NCBI RefSeq assembly: GCF_020532675.1
Contig: NZ_JAJAVE010000003.1
Coordinates: forward strand, 682,001-746,000
Direction: 5' to 3'
Origin: Methylobacillus gramineus
GTDB taxonomy: Bacteria > Pseudomonadota > Gammaproteobacteria > Burkholderiales > Methylophilaceae
DNA length: 64,000 bases
This document shows, piece after piece, positions 9,879 to 18,352 of this stretch; the stretch's first letter is position 1; the number at the start of each line of letters is the position of its first letter. The position numbers were made by a program, and so were the translations under genes. The notes beneath the pieces were generated by a model. It worked only from the letters and a program-made list of their open reading frames with translations, did no database searches and was not told the origin of the DNA.

Positions 9879-9916
9879 GTCGCATGCGACAAAATGTCAC
9901 GGCGACAAAATGCCAC
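9879..9916. promoter_or_regulatory. Array of RegA/PrrA-type half-sites between regB and the cytochrome c gene
   Basis: Five consecutive half-sites are readable: GTCGC, GCGAC, GTCAC, GCGAC, GCCAC. They form two adjacent 16-base repeats (TGCGACAAAATGTCAC at 9885-9900 and GGCGACAAAATGCCAC at 9901-9916), preceded by the 12-bp palindrome GTCGCATGCGAC (9879-9890). The known RegA/PrrA consensus is GCGRC, a short spacer, then GNCGC; both repeats have five-base spacers. The position suggests autoregulation of regB-regA and control of the cytochrome gene. Confidence 0.6.
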
Positions 9917-9998
9917 ATTTTTAAATGGTGTGACGCTCCCTAAAATCATGGTGGCCTGAGGTCAATAGGCACATAAAAAACCATTAAAAGGAGAAAGT

Positions 9999-10319
9999 AT
10001 GCATGCGTTAACAAAGGCATTCTGTGCTGGCATTATCTATTTGCTATCCACGCCATTGTCCATGGCGGCAAGCCAGGCAGAAGCACTGGCGCAAAAAAAC
10101 GGCTGCCTGGCTTGTCACAGTGTGGAAAAGAAAATGATAGGCCCGTCTTATAAAGAGGTAGCTGCCAAGTACAAAGGTGACAAGGGTGCAGAGGCCAGGC
10201 TGGTGGAGAAAGTGAAAGCGGGTGGCAGTGGCAATTGGGGTGCCATGCCTATGCCACCCCATGCCCATGTCAAGGATGAAGACATCAAGACATTGGTGCA
10301 CTGGGTCTTATCGCTGTAG
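9999..10319 (+). CDS. Periplasmic class I cytochrome c (c551/c552-like)
   Basis: A 106-residue exported electron carrier. Residues 1-23 form a signal peptide ending SMAA. The haem attachment site is C36-L-A-C39-H40, and the likely axial methionine is M85 in AMPMPPH. Size and the PMPPH turn match the small c551/c552/c8 family, which shuttles electrons to terminal oxidases or other respiratory enzymes. A clear GGAGA ribosome site precedes the ATG. The RegA-type half-site array upstream suggests redox control. Its electron donor and acceptor cannot be deduced. Confidence 0.92.
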   Translation: MHALTKAFCAGIIYLLSTPLSMAASQAEALAQKNGCLACHSVEKKMIGPSYKEVAAKYKGDKGAEARLVEKVKAGGSGNWGAMPMPPHAHVKDEDIKTLVHWVLSL

Positions 10320-10338
10320 GGATTCATCTATTTCAGGC

Positions 10339-10371
10339 TGCGACAACGTGTCGCATTCCTGCGGCAAAATG
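10339..10371. promoter_or_regulatory. Second RegA-type site downstream of the cytochrome gene
   Basis: Bases 10339-10355 are a perfect 17-bp palindrome, TGCGACA-ACG-TGTCGCA, which contains GCGAC-N5-GTCGC exactly. A further half-site TGCGGCAAAATG follows at 10360-10371. The position, 20 bases after the cytochrome stop, is unusual for an operator. The same bases could also form a 7-bp RNA stem in the cytochrome 3' UTR. Confidence 0.5.
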
Positions 10372-10440
10372 AATTGATTAAGATGATCACATCCTAAAGT
10401 TTTACGGATACCTCATCACAGTCTTGTTTACGGACTGCTT

Positions 10441-10475
10441 AGGGCTGAGACCTTGCTGGTACTCAGCCCTTTTTT
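10441..10475 (+). terminator. Rho-independent terminator downstream of the cytochrome gene
   Basis: The stem AGGGCTGAG/CTCAGCCCT (10441-10449 with 10462-10470) is extended by an inner ACC/GGT pairing and followed by six T. It overlaps the 3' end of the convergent PepSY gene. Confidence 0.9.
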
Positions 10476-11665
10476 CTTGATTGATACCTCTCTTTGCGGT
10501 GTTTTCTGTCCTTGATGGCGTTGGCTGCCTGTTGTTTGTGACGCCAGCGTAAAAAGCCAGTGGTGAACAATACCAGAGGCAGCAACCCACTAATTACTAT
10601 AATCCAGCGCCCAGTCAAGCCCAATGCCTCTCCATTGTGGAGCGGGTGCAGCCAGTTCATGATCTTGTCGCCGGGATTATCCGCAAAATAATCGCGAATA
10701 TTCACTACCTGCCCGCTGTGATTGATCCAGACGATGGTCTTGGGAAAGCGGTGCCCAGGTTCACCTGGCTGATAGAGCCTGAATTGATATTGGCCTTGAT
10801 CACTGTCCGGCGTGTAAATCCAGCGTAGCTCACTGCCAGGGAATTGCTGCAGCGCTGTTTGCGCCATCTGGTCCAGACTGACGCTGGCCTTGGGTGCAGG
10901 ATGGGATCCGGCTGCTGGCGCGGGCATACTGCCCATGTGTTGCATGCCAACCTTGGTGCCCAGCATGCCTTCAAACCAGTCAGGGCGTTCCAGCATGATG
11001 CCGGTCACTGTCAGCATCAGCAGCACTATCAGTCCATAGAGGCCAGCCAGCTTGTGCCAATCGTATATGCGGCGGAGCATGTGGGCATGGGGCCGATAAG
11101 TGAGTGCGGAGCGAAAGTTGCCCGCCTGTGGCCACCATAGATAGATGCCGGATAGCAGTGAAATCAGGATGAAAATGCTGAGGATGGCCAGTACGGTCTT
11201 GCCGGAGGTATCCAGCAGCAAGGTGTAATGCAGGTCATAAATCCAGGTGCTGGCGAATGTACCCCATAACCGACTTGAGCTGATATCCAGTGTGGCCGGG
11301 TCCAGGATGACTACCAGCGGGGCAAAATCCGACCCCTGCGTTTCGCGAGGCTTCAAATAGCGTGCCATGACGGGATCACCTGGATGCATGGGAAGCTCAA
11401 TCCGCCATCCAGCCTCTCTATCTGGGTAGCTGGCCTTGAGTTTGTCTATGATGGCTTGAGGCGAAGGTGGACTGGTACTCTGTATGGCTTGAGTGGGCGG
11501 GTTGAGCAGGTTGTCGATCTTGGTATAAAACACCAGAAAGCTGCCAGTCAGCCCCATGAGCACAAATACCAGTCCCAACGACAGGCCAAGGTAGAGATGC
11601 ACCGTCAGCCATAGGCGACGGTGCTTGCGCTTGGGTTCTGTCTCTGTCGCTGGGGAGGGCTTCAT
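10463..11665 (-). CDS. PepSY-associated transmembrane protein
   Basis: A 400-residue inner-membrane protein. An N-terminal helix follows HRRLWLTVHLYLGLSLGLVFVLMGLTGS, typical of PepSY_TM proteins. A large external loop is followed by further helices near residues 145-175, 210-230 and 350-375. Members of this family usually sit next to TonB-dependent receptors, and some act as ferric-chelate reductases; the exact function here is unknown. It starts 19 bases after the receptor stop and is the last gene of that operon. Its stop lies inside the terminator of the convergent cytochrome transcript. Confidence 0.87.
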   Translation of the reverse strand: MKPSPATETEPKRKHRRLWLTVHLYLGLSLGLVFVLMGLTGSFLVFYTKIDNLLNPPTQAIQSTSPPSPQAIIDKLKASYPDREAGWRIELPMHPGDPVMARYLKPRETQGSDFAPLVVILDPATLDISSSRLWGTFASTWIYDLHYTLLLDTSGKTVLAILSIFILISLLSGIYLWWPQAGNFRSALTYRPHAHMLRRIYDWHKLAGLYGLIVLLMLTVTGIMLERPDWFEGMLGTKVGMQHMGSMPAPAAGSHPAPKASVSLDQMAQTALQQFPGSELRWIYTPDSDQGQYQFRLYQPGEPGHRFPKTIVWINHSGQVVNIRDYFADNPGDKIMNWLHPLHNGEALGLTGRWIIVISGLLPLVLFTTGFLRWRHKQQAANAIKDRKHRKERYQSRKKG

Positions 11666-11684
11666 TCAGGCAGTCTTGTTGAGG

Positions 11685-13748
11685 TTACAAATCGACACGT
11701 ACTGAACCATAAATCCCACGTCCTTCACCGGGTGAATGCAGGGTCTGCGCATCCCAGTAGACATATTCATAATAACGATCAGTTAGATTGCGCACCTGTA
11801 CTTCCAGGCTGATATTTTTCTGTGCTTGCCACACTGCTCCCAGATTCATCAGGAAGTAGCCACCAAATTTGCCTTGTGTATTGGCACGTTCAAGATAGTA
11901 ATTACCCTGTCCATTGGCCCAGGCAGAGAGTTTGAGCGTTGGTAATACGCGATAGTCTGCCCCTAAGCCATAAAGCTGTCGTGGTACATGGTCAATTTCG
12001 TTGTCCTTGTTGCTGAGTTCGGTATTGCCGGGTTTCACGATTTCGGAGCGTTGGATTGATAGGTTGGCCCAAAGATCAAGCTTGGACGTGGGACGCAAGT
12101 TGGCCTGGAAATCTATGCCTCTGCGCAGGGTTTTCCCAATATTCTCCGAGTCATTGTTGGTGATGCTGCCGAGAATGCGGCGTACCTCATTGCTGGCCTC
12201 CTGTTCCCATACTGCGATACGACCATCCATCCAGTTGGTTGGCTGGAATTTGATACCCACTTCCCAGCCGTCATTGATCGAAGGCTTGAGATTCGACAGA
12301 AGCGGATTGACTTTATATGTGGCTGCAGCAACACCAACCTGGAAACTACGGCCCCAGTTGCCATAAAGGCTGTAATGCTCGGATGGCGTGTAAACGGCGC
12401 CAATTTTGGGTTGGCGAATGACGCCGTAGTCTTGTATATCGGCCTGGGTTGCGCTGGTCAGATCTTTGAAGTTTCCATACACGCGGTCTATGCGGTAAGC
12501 AGGCACAATCTTGAGCGTTGATGTGGGGCGGATCACAGCTTGTATATAGCCGCCGTAAATGTCGAATTCAAAATGCTGGTCGAATGAAGTGCTCTGGCGC
12601 TGTCGCGCTATTGTGTTGTAACGGCTACGGTTGTTGTTTTGCCATTCGGCGCTAAAGCCGGTTTCAATAGCCAGGCTGTGTAATCCCAGATTTTCTACCT
12701 CAGGTCTCCAGGTCAAACTGGAAATCACCCCGGTGTGGTTCTCTTCCCCCAGACGTTCTTGCTGGGAGGGACTGCGGATGGAAAACCTGACCCAGCGCTG
12801 GTCATTCATGGTGTTGAGGTAGGCCTTGTTTGACCAGAACAATGTATCGTTGACATTCCAGTCAAAATGCAGGCTGAGTTGATTCAGTTCCCGCTCTCCG
12901 CCATCGGTATTGTTATGTGGCATCGATTGTCTTGGATGGGCTCGGGACTGGGCGTAAGTCAGGTAGCCGGCTTCCTGCGCATCCTGTTCATAGTGGCGTG
13001 CGATCAAGCCTGTGCGGAAACGGCCATCTGCCGAATCATAAAACCATTTGCCTGCGATTGAGGCTTTGCGTGAGTCCGAATGGTCGCGATAACCGTGATA
13101 TTCCTGCACCGCAGCGAAGTAGTTCTGGCTGAATCCGTCTTTTTCTATCCCTAGCGCGGTCTGCAATTCACGCGTGTTGAAACTGCCGTAACTGGCACGT
13201 GCTGTGGCGTAATTACCGCCTATCTTGGTGACAACATTGGCATTGCCTGCGATGTTGTGCAGGCCATAACGCGGGTCATTGGTGCCGCGCACCACTTCTA
13301 TGGCCTCGATATCCAGCGGCATGACCATGTCGAGATAAGGCATGTTGCCGTCGTTGCTGTTGCTGGGGATGCCATCAATCAGTAGCTTGACGGCATTGAC
13401 TTCTCCTTCGCCATTGAAGCCACGGAAGGAAAACTTGCCAGTCGTGGTGCCCATGCGGTACTCGGTCAGCATTACCCCTGGTGCGCGTGAGAGTAGCTGC
13501 CAGCTGTTTTGTACCGCCTGGTGTTCAATCGCCTCCTTGCCGATCACATCCACTGAGGACAGGATACTGCGAGCGGGCAATGCCGATGAGCGGTTACCAG
13601 TGATGACGATGCCGCCTACAGTCACGGTGGAATCGCCATCCGTGTCCTTGGTGGTGACATGGTCTGCATAGGCAGGGTTGTTAAGTGAGGGCATGACATT
13701 AACTGCGGCCATGACACATAACGTTAATAGCTTGTAGCGATACTTCAT
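11685..13748 (-). CDS. TonB-dependent outer-membrane receptor
   Basis: A 687-residue receptor. The signal peptide ends near AYA (residues 1-28). A plug domain follows (from VTVGGIVITGNR, through LLIDGIPSN and EAIEVVRGTNDPRYG, to NIAGNANVVTK), and then a beta-barrel ending in LTDRYYEYVYW...VRVDL with a C-terminal aromatic/Leu signature. The start at 13748 was chosen because AGGAG precedes it and a signal peptide follows directly; a 26-codon upstream extension lacks both. Neighbours are a DUF2946 protein and a PepSY protein, which suggests metal (copper or iron-chelate) uptake. The substrate is not determined. Confidence 0.9.
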   Translation of the reverse strand: MKYRYKLLTLCVMAAVNVMPSLNNPAYADHVTTKDTDGDSTVTVGGIVITGNRSSALPARSILSSVDVIGKEAIEHQAVQNSWQLLSRAPGVMLTEYRMGTTTGKFSFRGFNGEGEVNAVKLLIDGIPSNSNDGNMPYLDMVMPLDIEAIEVVRGTNDPRYGLHNIAGNANVVTKIGGNYATARASYGSFNTRELQTALGIEKDGFSQNYFAAVQEYHGYRDHSDSRKASIAGKWFYDSADGRFRTGLIARHYEQDAQEAGYLTYAQSRAHPRQSMPHNNTDGGERELNQLSLHFDWNVNDTLFWSNKAYLNTMNDQRWVRFSIRSPSQQERLGEENHTGVISSLTWRPEVENLGLHSLAIETGFSAEWQNNNRSRYNTIARQRQSTSFDQHFEFDIYGGYIQAVIRPTSTLKIVPAYRIDRVYGNFKDLTSATQADIQDYGVIRQPKIGAVYTPSEHYSLYGNWGRSFQVGVAAATYKVNPLLSNLKPSINDGWEVGIKFQPTNWMDGRIAVWEQEASNEVRRILGSITNNDSENIGKTLRRGIDFQANLRPTSKLDLWANLSIQRSEIVKPGNTELSNKDNEIDHVPRQLYGLGADYRVLPTLKLSAWANGQGNYYLERANTQGKFGGYFLMNLGAVWQAQKNISLEVQVRNLTDRYYEYVYWDAQTLHSPGEGRGIYGSVRVDL

Positions 13749-13836
13749 GAAGACTCCTGAGTTTCTTTTGATGAAAGACTGGCTTTCAATACGTGCGATG
13801 CGGCTGCTTGATGACAGCGATTGCATTCAGATGAAA

Positions 13837-14232
13837 TCAGGCGTTGCTGGGTGGAGCTCTAGGGTTGGCTGATGCCCAGGCAAACAGTGGCTTCGGGGCG
13901 TGATAGTACAGTGCAGGCAGTGCGTAGGATAAAGGGCCGGAAAGCAGTTTGGGTGCATGGCCGACAATGAAGGCTGGTGTGTGGGAATGCATGCTGCAGT
14001 AGAGACAGTGCACCATATCCAGGGATTTTTCAGGTGATTTCTTTGCGGGTGCTGCCGTTTCGATTGGCAAAGGCATATACTTGCTGCCCGAAGCTGAGCA
14101 GACCACCATCCATACCTGGTGGTCGCCATGGGTTGCCAGCGCATGTGAAACCGCTGGTGCCAATGCGCTGAAGAAAACAGCGATGCATGACAGCAGGGCG
14201 ATCAGTCGACGCTTTTGCCTAAAAAGAATCAT
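13837..14232 (-). CDS. DUF2946-like exported protein with a Cys/His cluster
   Basis: A 131-residue protein. A signal peptide or anchor covers residues 1-33. A HCLYCSMHSH cluster (H75, C76, C79, H82, H84) and C45 look able to bind a metal. The HCxYC pattern and size fit DUF2946, a family commonly found beside copper-related TonB receptors. It is 88 bases upstream of the TonB receptor and is probably the first gene of that operon. No clear ribosome site is visible before the ATG. A metal-chaperone role is inference. Confidence 0.7.
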   Translation of the reverse strand: MILFRQKRRLIALLSCIAVFFSALAPAVSHALATHGDHQVWMVVCSASGSKYMPLPIETAAPAKKSPEKSLDMVHCLYCSMHSHTPAFIVGHAPKLLSGPLSYALPALYYHAPKPLFAWASANPRAPPSNA

Positions 14233-14237
14233 GCACG

Positions 14238-14256
14238 GATAATAGCAATAAATATT
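14238..14256. promoter_or_regulatory. Possible Fur-like box in the divergent promoter
   Basis: Reading GATAATAGCAATAAATATT, 13 of 19 positions match the Fur consensus, and it includes the dyad AATAA-ATA-TTATT. It lies in the 64-bp spacer between the DUF2946/TonB/PepSY operon and the divergent exported-protein gene. AT-richness makes chance matches likely. Confidence 0.3.
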
Positions 14257-14296
14257 ATTTCAATCACGCATCATGCTCTCAATAGTCAGAGAAAAC

Positions 14297-14863
14297 ATGA
14301 AACACCAGATTATTGGAATTATCGGGGTCCTTATTGGCTTGTCGACGGCGTATGCCGGGACAGAGGCTGTCAGCGATAGTCAGGACGAAATCAAGTTGCG
14401 CCAGATGGCAGATCGCATTCCCAGCAATTGCCGGGTAGCTGCCACACGCGATATCAACGGGCAGCCAGTATTCCTCTGGCAATACACATTTACTGACGGC
14501 ACACGCGATCTGGTGATGGCGACTTCTCTGGAAGGGCGCCTACAGGGCATCCGTCGTGTGACCTATGGCGGTAGCCAGACCGCCGGTTGTCATTTTCCTT
14601 TGCTGGCAATTGCACGTGGGGGTAACTGGGGCTGGCACCTGGCCTGGATGCGGATGCGCAAAGGCTTATTTTATGCGCGCATGGATGGAGAAGCCTGGGT
14701 ATCATCGCCGCCCAAGCGCATGACCACGGCAGATGTGACACAAGTCGAACTGTTGACCAACGATAGCCGGGTTTCATTGAGCTGGCTGGAGCTGGCCAAT
14801 AATATTTCCACGCCTTATCAAATGGTGTCGGATGACGATGGTCGTTTCTGGAGTAAACGTTAA
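14297..14863 (+). CDS. Exported protein of unknown function
   Basis: A 188-residue protein with a clear signal peptide (MKHQIIGIIGVLIGLSTAYA, residues 1-20). The mature part is mixed alpha/beta in appearance with two cysteines (in SNCRVAA and AGCHFPL) that could form a disulfide in the periplasm. I do not recognise a family. The start at 14297 was preferred over an in-frame ATG at 14273 because AGAGA lies just upstream and the signal peptide then starts cleanly. It is divergent from the metal-uptake operon across 64 bases, so the two may share regulation. Confidence 0.7.
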   Translation: MKHQIIGIIGVLIGLSTAYAGTEAVSDSQDEIKLRQMADRIPSNCRVAATRDINGQPVFLWQYTFTDGTRDLVMATSLEGRLQGIRRVTYGGSQTAGCHFPLLAIARGGNWGWHLAWMRMRKGLFYARMDGEAWVSSPPKRMTTADVTQVELLTNDSRVSLSWLELANNISTPYQMVSDDDGRFWSKR

Positions 14864-14931
14864 CCCGATCAGTATTGGGTTTCCGGTTTGGTAGCAGATC
14901 ACCCCCCTTATGTTCCCCTTCACGGAATGCG

Positions 14932-14957
14932 CTTGAATTAAGCGACTGTGCCCGCAT
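14932..14957 (+). promoter_or_regulatory. Sigma-32 heat-shock promoter of clpB
   Basis: The -35 element CTTGAA (14932-14937) is separated by 13 bases from the -10-like element CCCGCAT (14951-14957). This closely matches the RpoH consensus CTTGAA-N13-CCCCAT. It lies about 40 bases before the clpB start and overlaps a spurious upstream ATG, which supports the downstream start. Confidence 0.8.
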
Positions 14958-14995
14958 CTTATAGTCAGTTAAATAATTTCAAGGAAGGCAATCCC

Positions 14996-17581
14996 ATGCG
15001 TTTCGATAAACTGACCACTAAATTCCAGCAAGCGATTGCTGATGCACAAAGTATTGCTGTGGGACAGGATAATCCCAGTATAGAACCAGCCCATCTGCTG
15101 CTGGCACTGGTAAACCAGGATGATGGTGGTACTGCTTCGCTGCTTTCTCGCGCAGGCGTCAACCTGGTACCACTGAAGGCAGCACTACAGCTGACGGTTA
15201 ATAACTTGCCCAAGGTACAGAGTAGCGGCGGTGAAATTTCCATTTCACGTGATCTCAACAACTTGCTCAATGTCACGGACAAGCATGCCCAAAAACGAGG
15301 GGATGCTTATATTGCCAGTGAGATGTTTCTGCTGGCGCTGGCGGATGACAAGGGTGAAACCGGACGCTTGGTCAAAACGCATGGCCTGACCAAGCAGGCA
15401 CTGGAGCAGGCAGTGAATGCTGTCAGGGGTACTGACCCGGTCAATAGCCAGGAGGCTGAAGGCAATCGCGAAGCATTGAAGAAGTTTACCGTAGACCTGA
15501 CGGAACGTGCCCGTGCAGGCAAGCTGGACCCGGTGATTGGGCGTGATGATGAAATCCGTCGCACTATCCAGGTATTGCAGCGGCGTACAAAAAACAACCC
15601 GGTGCTGATTGGTGAGCCAGGTGTGGGTAAAACCGCGATTGTGGAAGGCCTTGCCCAGCGCATTATCAATGGGGAAGTGCCGGAGAGCCTGAAAAACAAG
15701 CGGGTGCTGGTGCTGGATATGGCAGGCTTGCTGGCGGGTGCCAAGTATCGTGGTGAGTTTGAGGAACGCCTGCAGTCCGTATTGAAAGAACTGGCGCAGG
15801 ATGAAGGCCAGACGATCGTCTTTATTGATGAAATTCATACCATGGTGGGGGCTGGCAAGGCAGAAGGTGCCATGGACGCTGGCAATATGCTCAAGCCTGC
15901 CCTGGCACGAGGCGAGTTGCATTGTGTCGGTGCGACTACCCTGGATGAGTATCGCAAATACATAGAAAAAGATGCCGCACTGGAGCGCCGTTTCCAGAAG
16001 GTGCTGGTGGACGAACCTAGCGTGGAAGCGACGATTGCCATTCTGCGCGGCTTGCAAGAGAAGTACGAGCTTCATCACGGTGTGGAGATTACTGACCCTG
16101 CGATTGTGGCGGCCGCCGAACTGAGCCATCGCTATATTACAGACCGATTCTTGCCAGATAAAGCGATTGACTTGATCGATGAGGCGGGCTCACGCATCAA
16201 GATGGAAATAGATTCCAAGCCTGAAGTGCTGGACAAGCTGGAACGCAGGTTGATACAACTCAAGATTGAGCGTGAAGCCGTGCGTCGTGAACGGGACGAA
16301 GCCTCGCAGAAACGCTTTAGCTTGATCGAAGAAGAAATCAGCCGCCTGGAGAAAGAGTACGCGGACCTGGAGGAAATCTGGAAGGCGGAAAAGGCCCAGG
16401 TGCAAGGTAGCCAGCATCTGAAGGAAGAGCTGGAGAAGGTCAAGCTGCAGATAGAGGAAGCCACACGCAAGGGTGAGTGGCAGAAGGTATCGGAGTTGCA
16501 ATACGGCAAACTGCCCGCGCTTGAAAGCGAGATCAAGCAGGCAGCCAGCGCTGAGGCGCATCATGATCAGAAGCAGAATCGTTTGCTGCGTACCCAGGTG
16601 GGTGCTGAAGAGATTGCCGAGGTGGTTTCTCGGGCAACAGGGATTCCTGTCTCCAAGATGTTGCAAGGTGAGCGCGATAAGTTGCTGCATATGGAAGATA
16701 AGTTGCACGAACGCCTGGTGGGACAGGATGAGGCGGTACGTCTGGTGAGTGATGCGATACGGCGTTCCCGTTCTGGCTTGTCAGATCCTAACCGCCCTTA
16801 TGGTTCATTCCTGTTTTTAGGGCCAACTGGGGTAGGCAAGACCGAGCTGACCAAGGCATTGGCCGGATTTTTGTTTGACTCCGATGATCACCTGATTCGC
16901 ATAGACATGAGCGAATTCATGGAGAAACATTCGGTTGCGCGTCTGATTGGCGCTCCTCCGGGATATGTGGGTTATGAGGAGGGCGGCTATCTTACTGAGG
17001 CGGTGCGGCGCAAGCCCTATTCTGTGATATTGCTGGATGAAGTGGAAAAGGCGCACCCTGACGTATTCAATGTCTTGTTGCAGGTGCTGGATGATGGGCG
17101 CTTGACCGATGGTCAGGGCCGCACCGTGGACTTCAAGAATACGGTGATTATCATGACCTCCAATCTCGGTTCTCAGATGATACAAAGTATGGCGGGTGAT
17201 GATTACCAGGTAGTCAAGCTGGCGGTAATGGGGGAAGTGAAGGCCAACTTCAGGCCGGAATTTGTTAACCGGATTGACGAAGTCGTGGTGTTCCACTCAT
17301 TAGGTGAGTCTCATGTAAAATCCATTGCCGGGATTCAATTGCAGAGCCTGGCCAAGCGTTTGGCCGCCATGGATATGCAGCTTGAGGTTTCCGATGCTGC
17401 CCTGGGTGAAATTGCCAATGCCGGGTTTGATCCGGTGTATGGTGCACGCCCACTCAAGCGTGCTATCCAGTCGGAAATTGAAAATCCTTTAGCCAAGGAA
17501 ATCCTTAATGGTACGTTTGCTGCCAAGGATACAGTGCATGTCGATTTCAAGGGTAGCCGCATGGTGTTCTCCAAGGCTTGA
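14996..17581 (+). CDS. clpB: Disaggregase ClpB
   Basis: An 861-residue cytosolic Hsp100 ATPase that rescues aggregated proteins with DnaK. The N-domain ([19 protein letters not shown]) is followed by the first AAA domain (Walker [15 protein letters not shown] near residue 200), a long coiled-coil middle domain (about 400-540, rich in Glu, Lys and Arg) and the second AAA domain ([14 protein letters not shown] near residue 605). The middle domain separates ClpB from ClpA and ClpX. The start at 14996 has an AAGGAAGG ribosome site and lies downstream of the heat-shock promoter. A stable hairpin follows the gene. Confidence 0.97.
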   Translation: MRFDKLTTKFQQAIADAQSIAVGQDNPSIEPAHLLLALVNQDDGGTASLLSRAGVNLVPLKAALQLTVNNLPKVQSSGGEISISRDLNNLLNVTDKHAQKRGDAYIASEMFLLALADDKGETGRLVKTHGLTKQALEQAVNAVRGTDPVNSQEAEGNREALKKFTVDLTERARAGKLDPVIGRDDEIRRTIQVLQRRTKNNPVLIGEPGVGKTAIVEGLAQRIINGEVPESLKNKRVLVLDMAGLLAGAKYRGEFEERLQSVLKELAQDEGQTIVFIDEIHTMVGAGKAEGAMDAGNMLKPALARGELHCVGATTLDEYRKYIEKDAALERRFQKVLVDEPSVEATIAILRGLQEKYELHHGVEITDPAIVAAAELSHRYITDRFLPDKAIDLIDEAGSRIKMEIDSKPEVLDKLERRLIQLKIEREAVRRERDEASQKRFSLIEEEISRLEKEYADLEEIWKAEKAQVQGSQHLKEELEKVKLQIEEATRKGEWQKVSELQYGKLPALESEIKQAASAEAHHDQKQNRLLRTQVGAEEIAEVVSRATGIPVSKMLQGERDKLLHMEDKLHERLVGQDEAVRLVSDAIRRSRSGLSDPNRPYGSFLFLGPTGVGKTELTKALAGFLFDSDDHLIRIDMSEFMEKHSVARLIGAPPGYVGYEEGGYLTEAVRRKPYSVILLDEVEKAHPDVFNVLLQVLDDGRLTDGQGRTVDFKNTVIIMTSNLGSQMIQSMAGDDYQVVKLAVMGEVKANFRPEFVNRIDEVVVFHSLGESHVKSIAGIQLQSLAKRLAAMDMQLEVSDAALGEIANAGFDPVYGARPLKRAIQSEIENPLAKEILNGTFAAKDTVHVDFKGSRMVFSKA

Positions 17582-17592
17582 GTTGGTGATGT

Positions 17593-17620
17593 CCGGATAC
17601 AAGTGCAAACTTGTATCCGG
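17593..17620. terminator. Perfect 12-bp hairpin after clpB
   Basis: The arms CCGGATACAAGT and ACTTGTATCCGG enclose a GCAA (GNRA) tetraloop 12 bases after the stop codon. The T-rich stretch begins only about ten bases later, so termination may be imperfect; the hairpin could also protect the mRNA 3' end. Confidence 0.65.
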
Positions 17621-17749
17621 CATGAAATTTAAATATTTTTCGCTCTGCATAGCACTAAAGGGAATTTGCCACGTGAGGATGTGGTCATAGCGATACCCCA
17701 GCTGTTTTATGGCTGCAGTTTTAATCTGGCGTCTGGCCAGGAGGATGAG

Positions 17750-18244
17750 ATGAAAGCAACTACAGCATTAGTTCTGGGCAGCCTGGTGCTGCTCTCCGCG
17801 TGTGCCACGACACAGCAGCAGCGGGAGCCACAGATTCAGCGGATTTCGCCAGCCGAGCTTGAGAAGCTCATGCCGCAACCTACGCCCTACATTACTTATG
17901 ATGAGCTGGTGCGTTTATCCAAGGCGGGTACCAGCCCGGATGAGATCATTGGCAAAATCAAGGAAAGCAATTCCCGCTACGATTTGACGCCGTCCAAGGC
18001 AGTGGAGTTAAGCAAGCAGGGCGTGAATAACAAGGTGCTGGATTATATCTACACTACTCGGGAACAGGCCTTGCGGGATGGATTTGCCGAGGAGCTGAAT
18101 AAGCGGGAGAAGGAAAAGTTGGTAGAGCAGGAAAGACTGCGTCGTGATTATCAATTGCGCTATCGTAATTATGATCCGTTCTGGGGGCCAGGATTCGGGC
18201 CTTATTGGGGCCGCGGGTATTACGGCCGGGGTTGGGGCTGGTAG
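17750..18244 (+). CDS. Small outer-membrane lipoprotein of unknown function
   Basis: A 164-residue protein. The lipoprotein signal ends LVLLSAC, with lipidated C18 followed by Ala, which predicts outer-membrane sorting. The middle part (YITYDELVRLSKAGTSPDEII, then LTPSKAVELSKQGVNNKVLDYI) looks like a small helical SHOCT-like repeat region. The last 25 residues are rich in Tyr, Gly, Trp and Pro. A very strong AGGAGG ribosome site sets the start at 17750. It has its own terminator. Function unknown. Confidence 0.8.
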   Translation: MKATTALVLGSLVLLSACATTQQQREPQIQRISPAELEKLMPQPTPYITYDELVRLSKAGTSPDEIIGKIKESNSRYDLTPSKAVELSKQGVNNKVLDYIYTTREQALRDGFAEELNKREKEKLVEQERLRRDYQLRYRNYDPFWGPGFGPYWGRGYYGRGWGW

Positions 18245-18250
18245 CAATCA

Positions 18251-18277
18251 AAAGGGCTGGATTTCCAGCCCTTTTTT
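18251..18277 (+). terminator. Rho-independent terminator after the lipoprotein gene
   Basis: A perfect 10-bp stem AAAGGGCTGG/CCAGCCCTTT with an ATTT loop ends in six T. Confidence 0.92.
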
Positions 18278-18352
18278 GTTTTCCTTATCAGGATCTAGTA
18301 GAGCGCTGATGACTGCTCAATAGATAGAAATCCAGCACACGAAAGCTACGTT

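Noticed and set aside
15245-16129. Long open frame on the opposite strand of clpB
   Set aside because: It is an antisense shadow of a highly conserved gene; the product is His/Gln/Leu-rich low-information sequence with no start signal.
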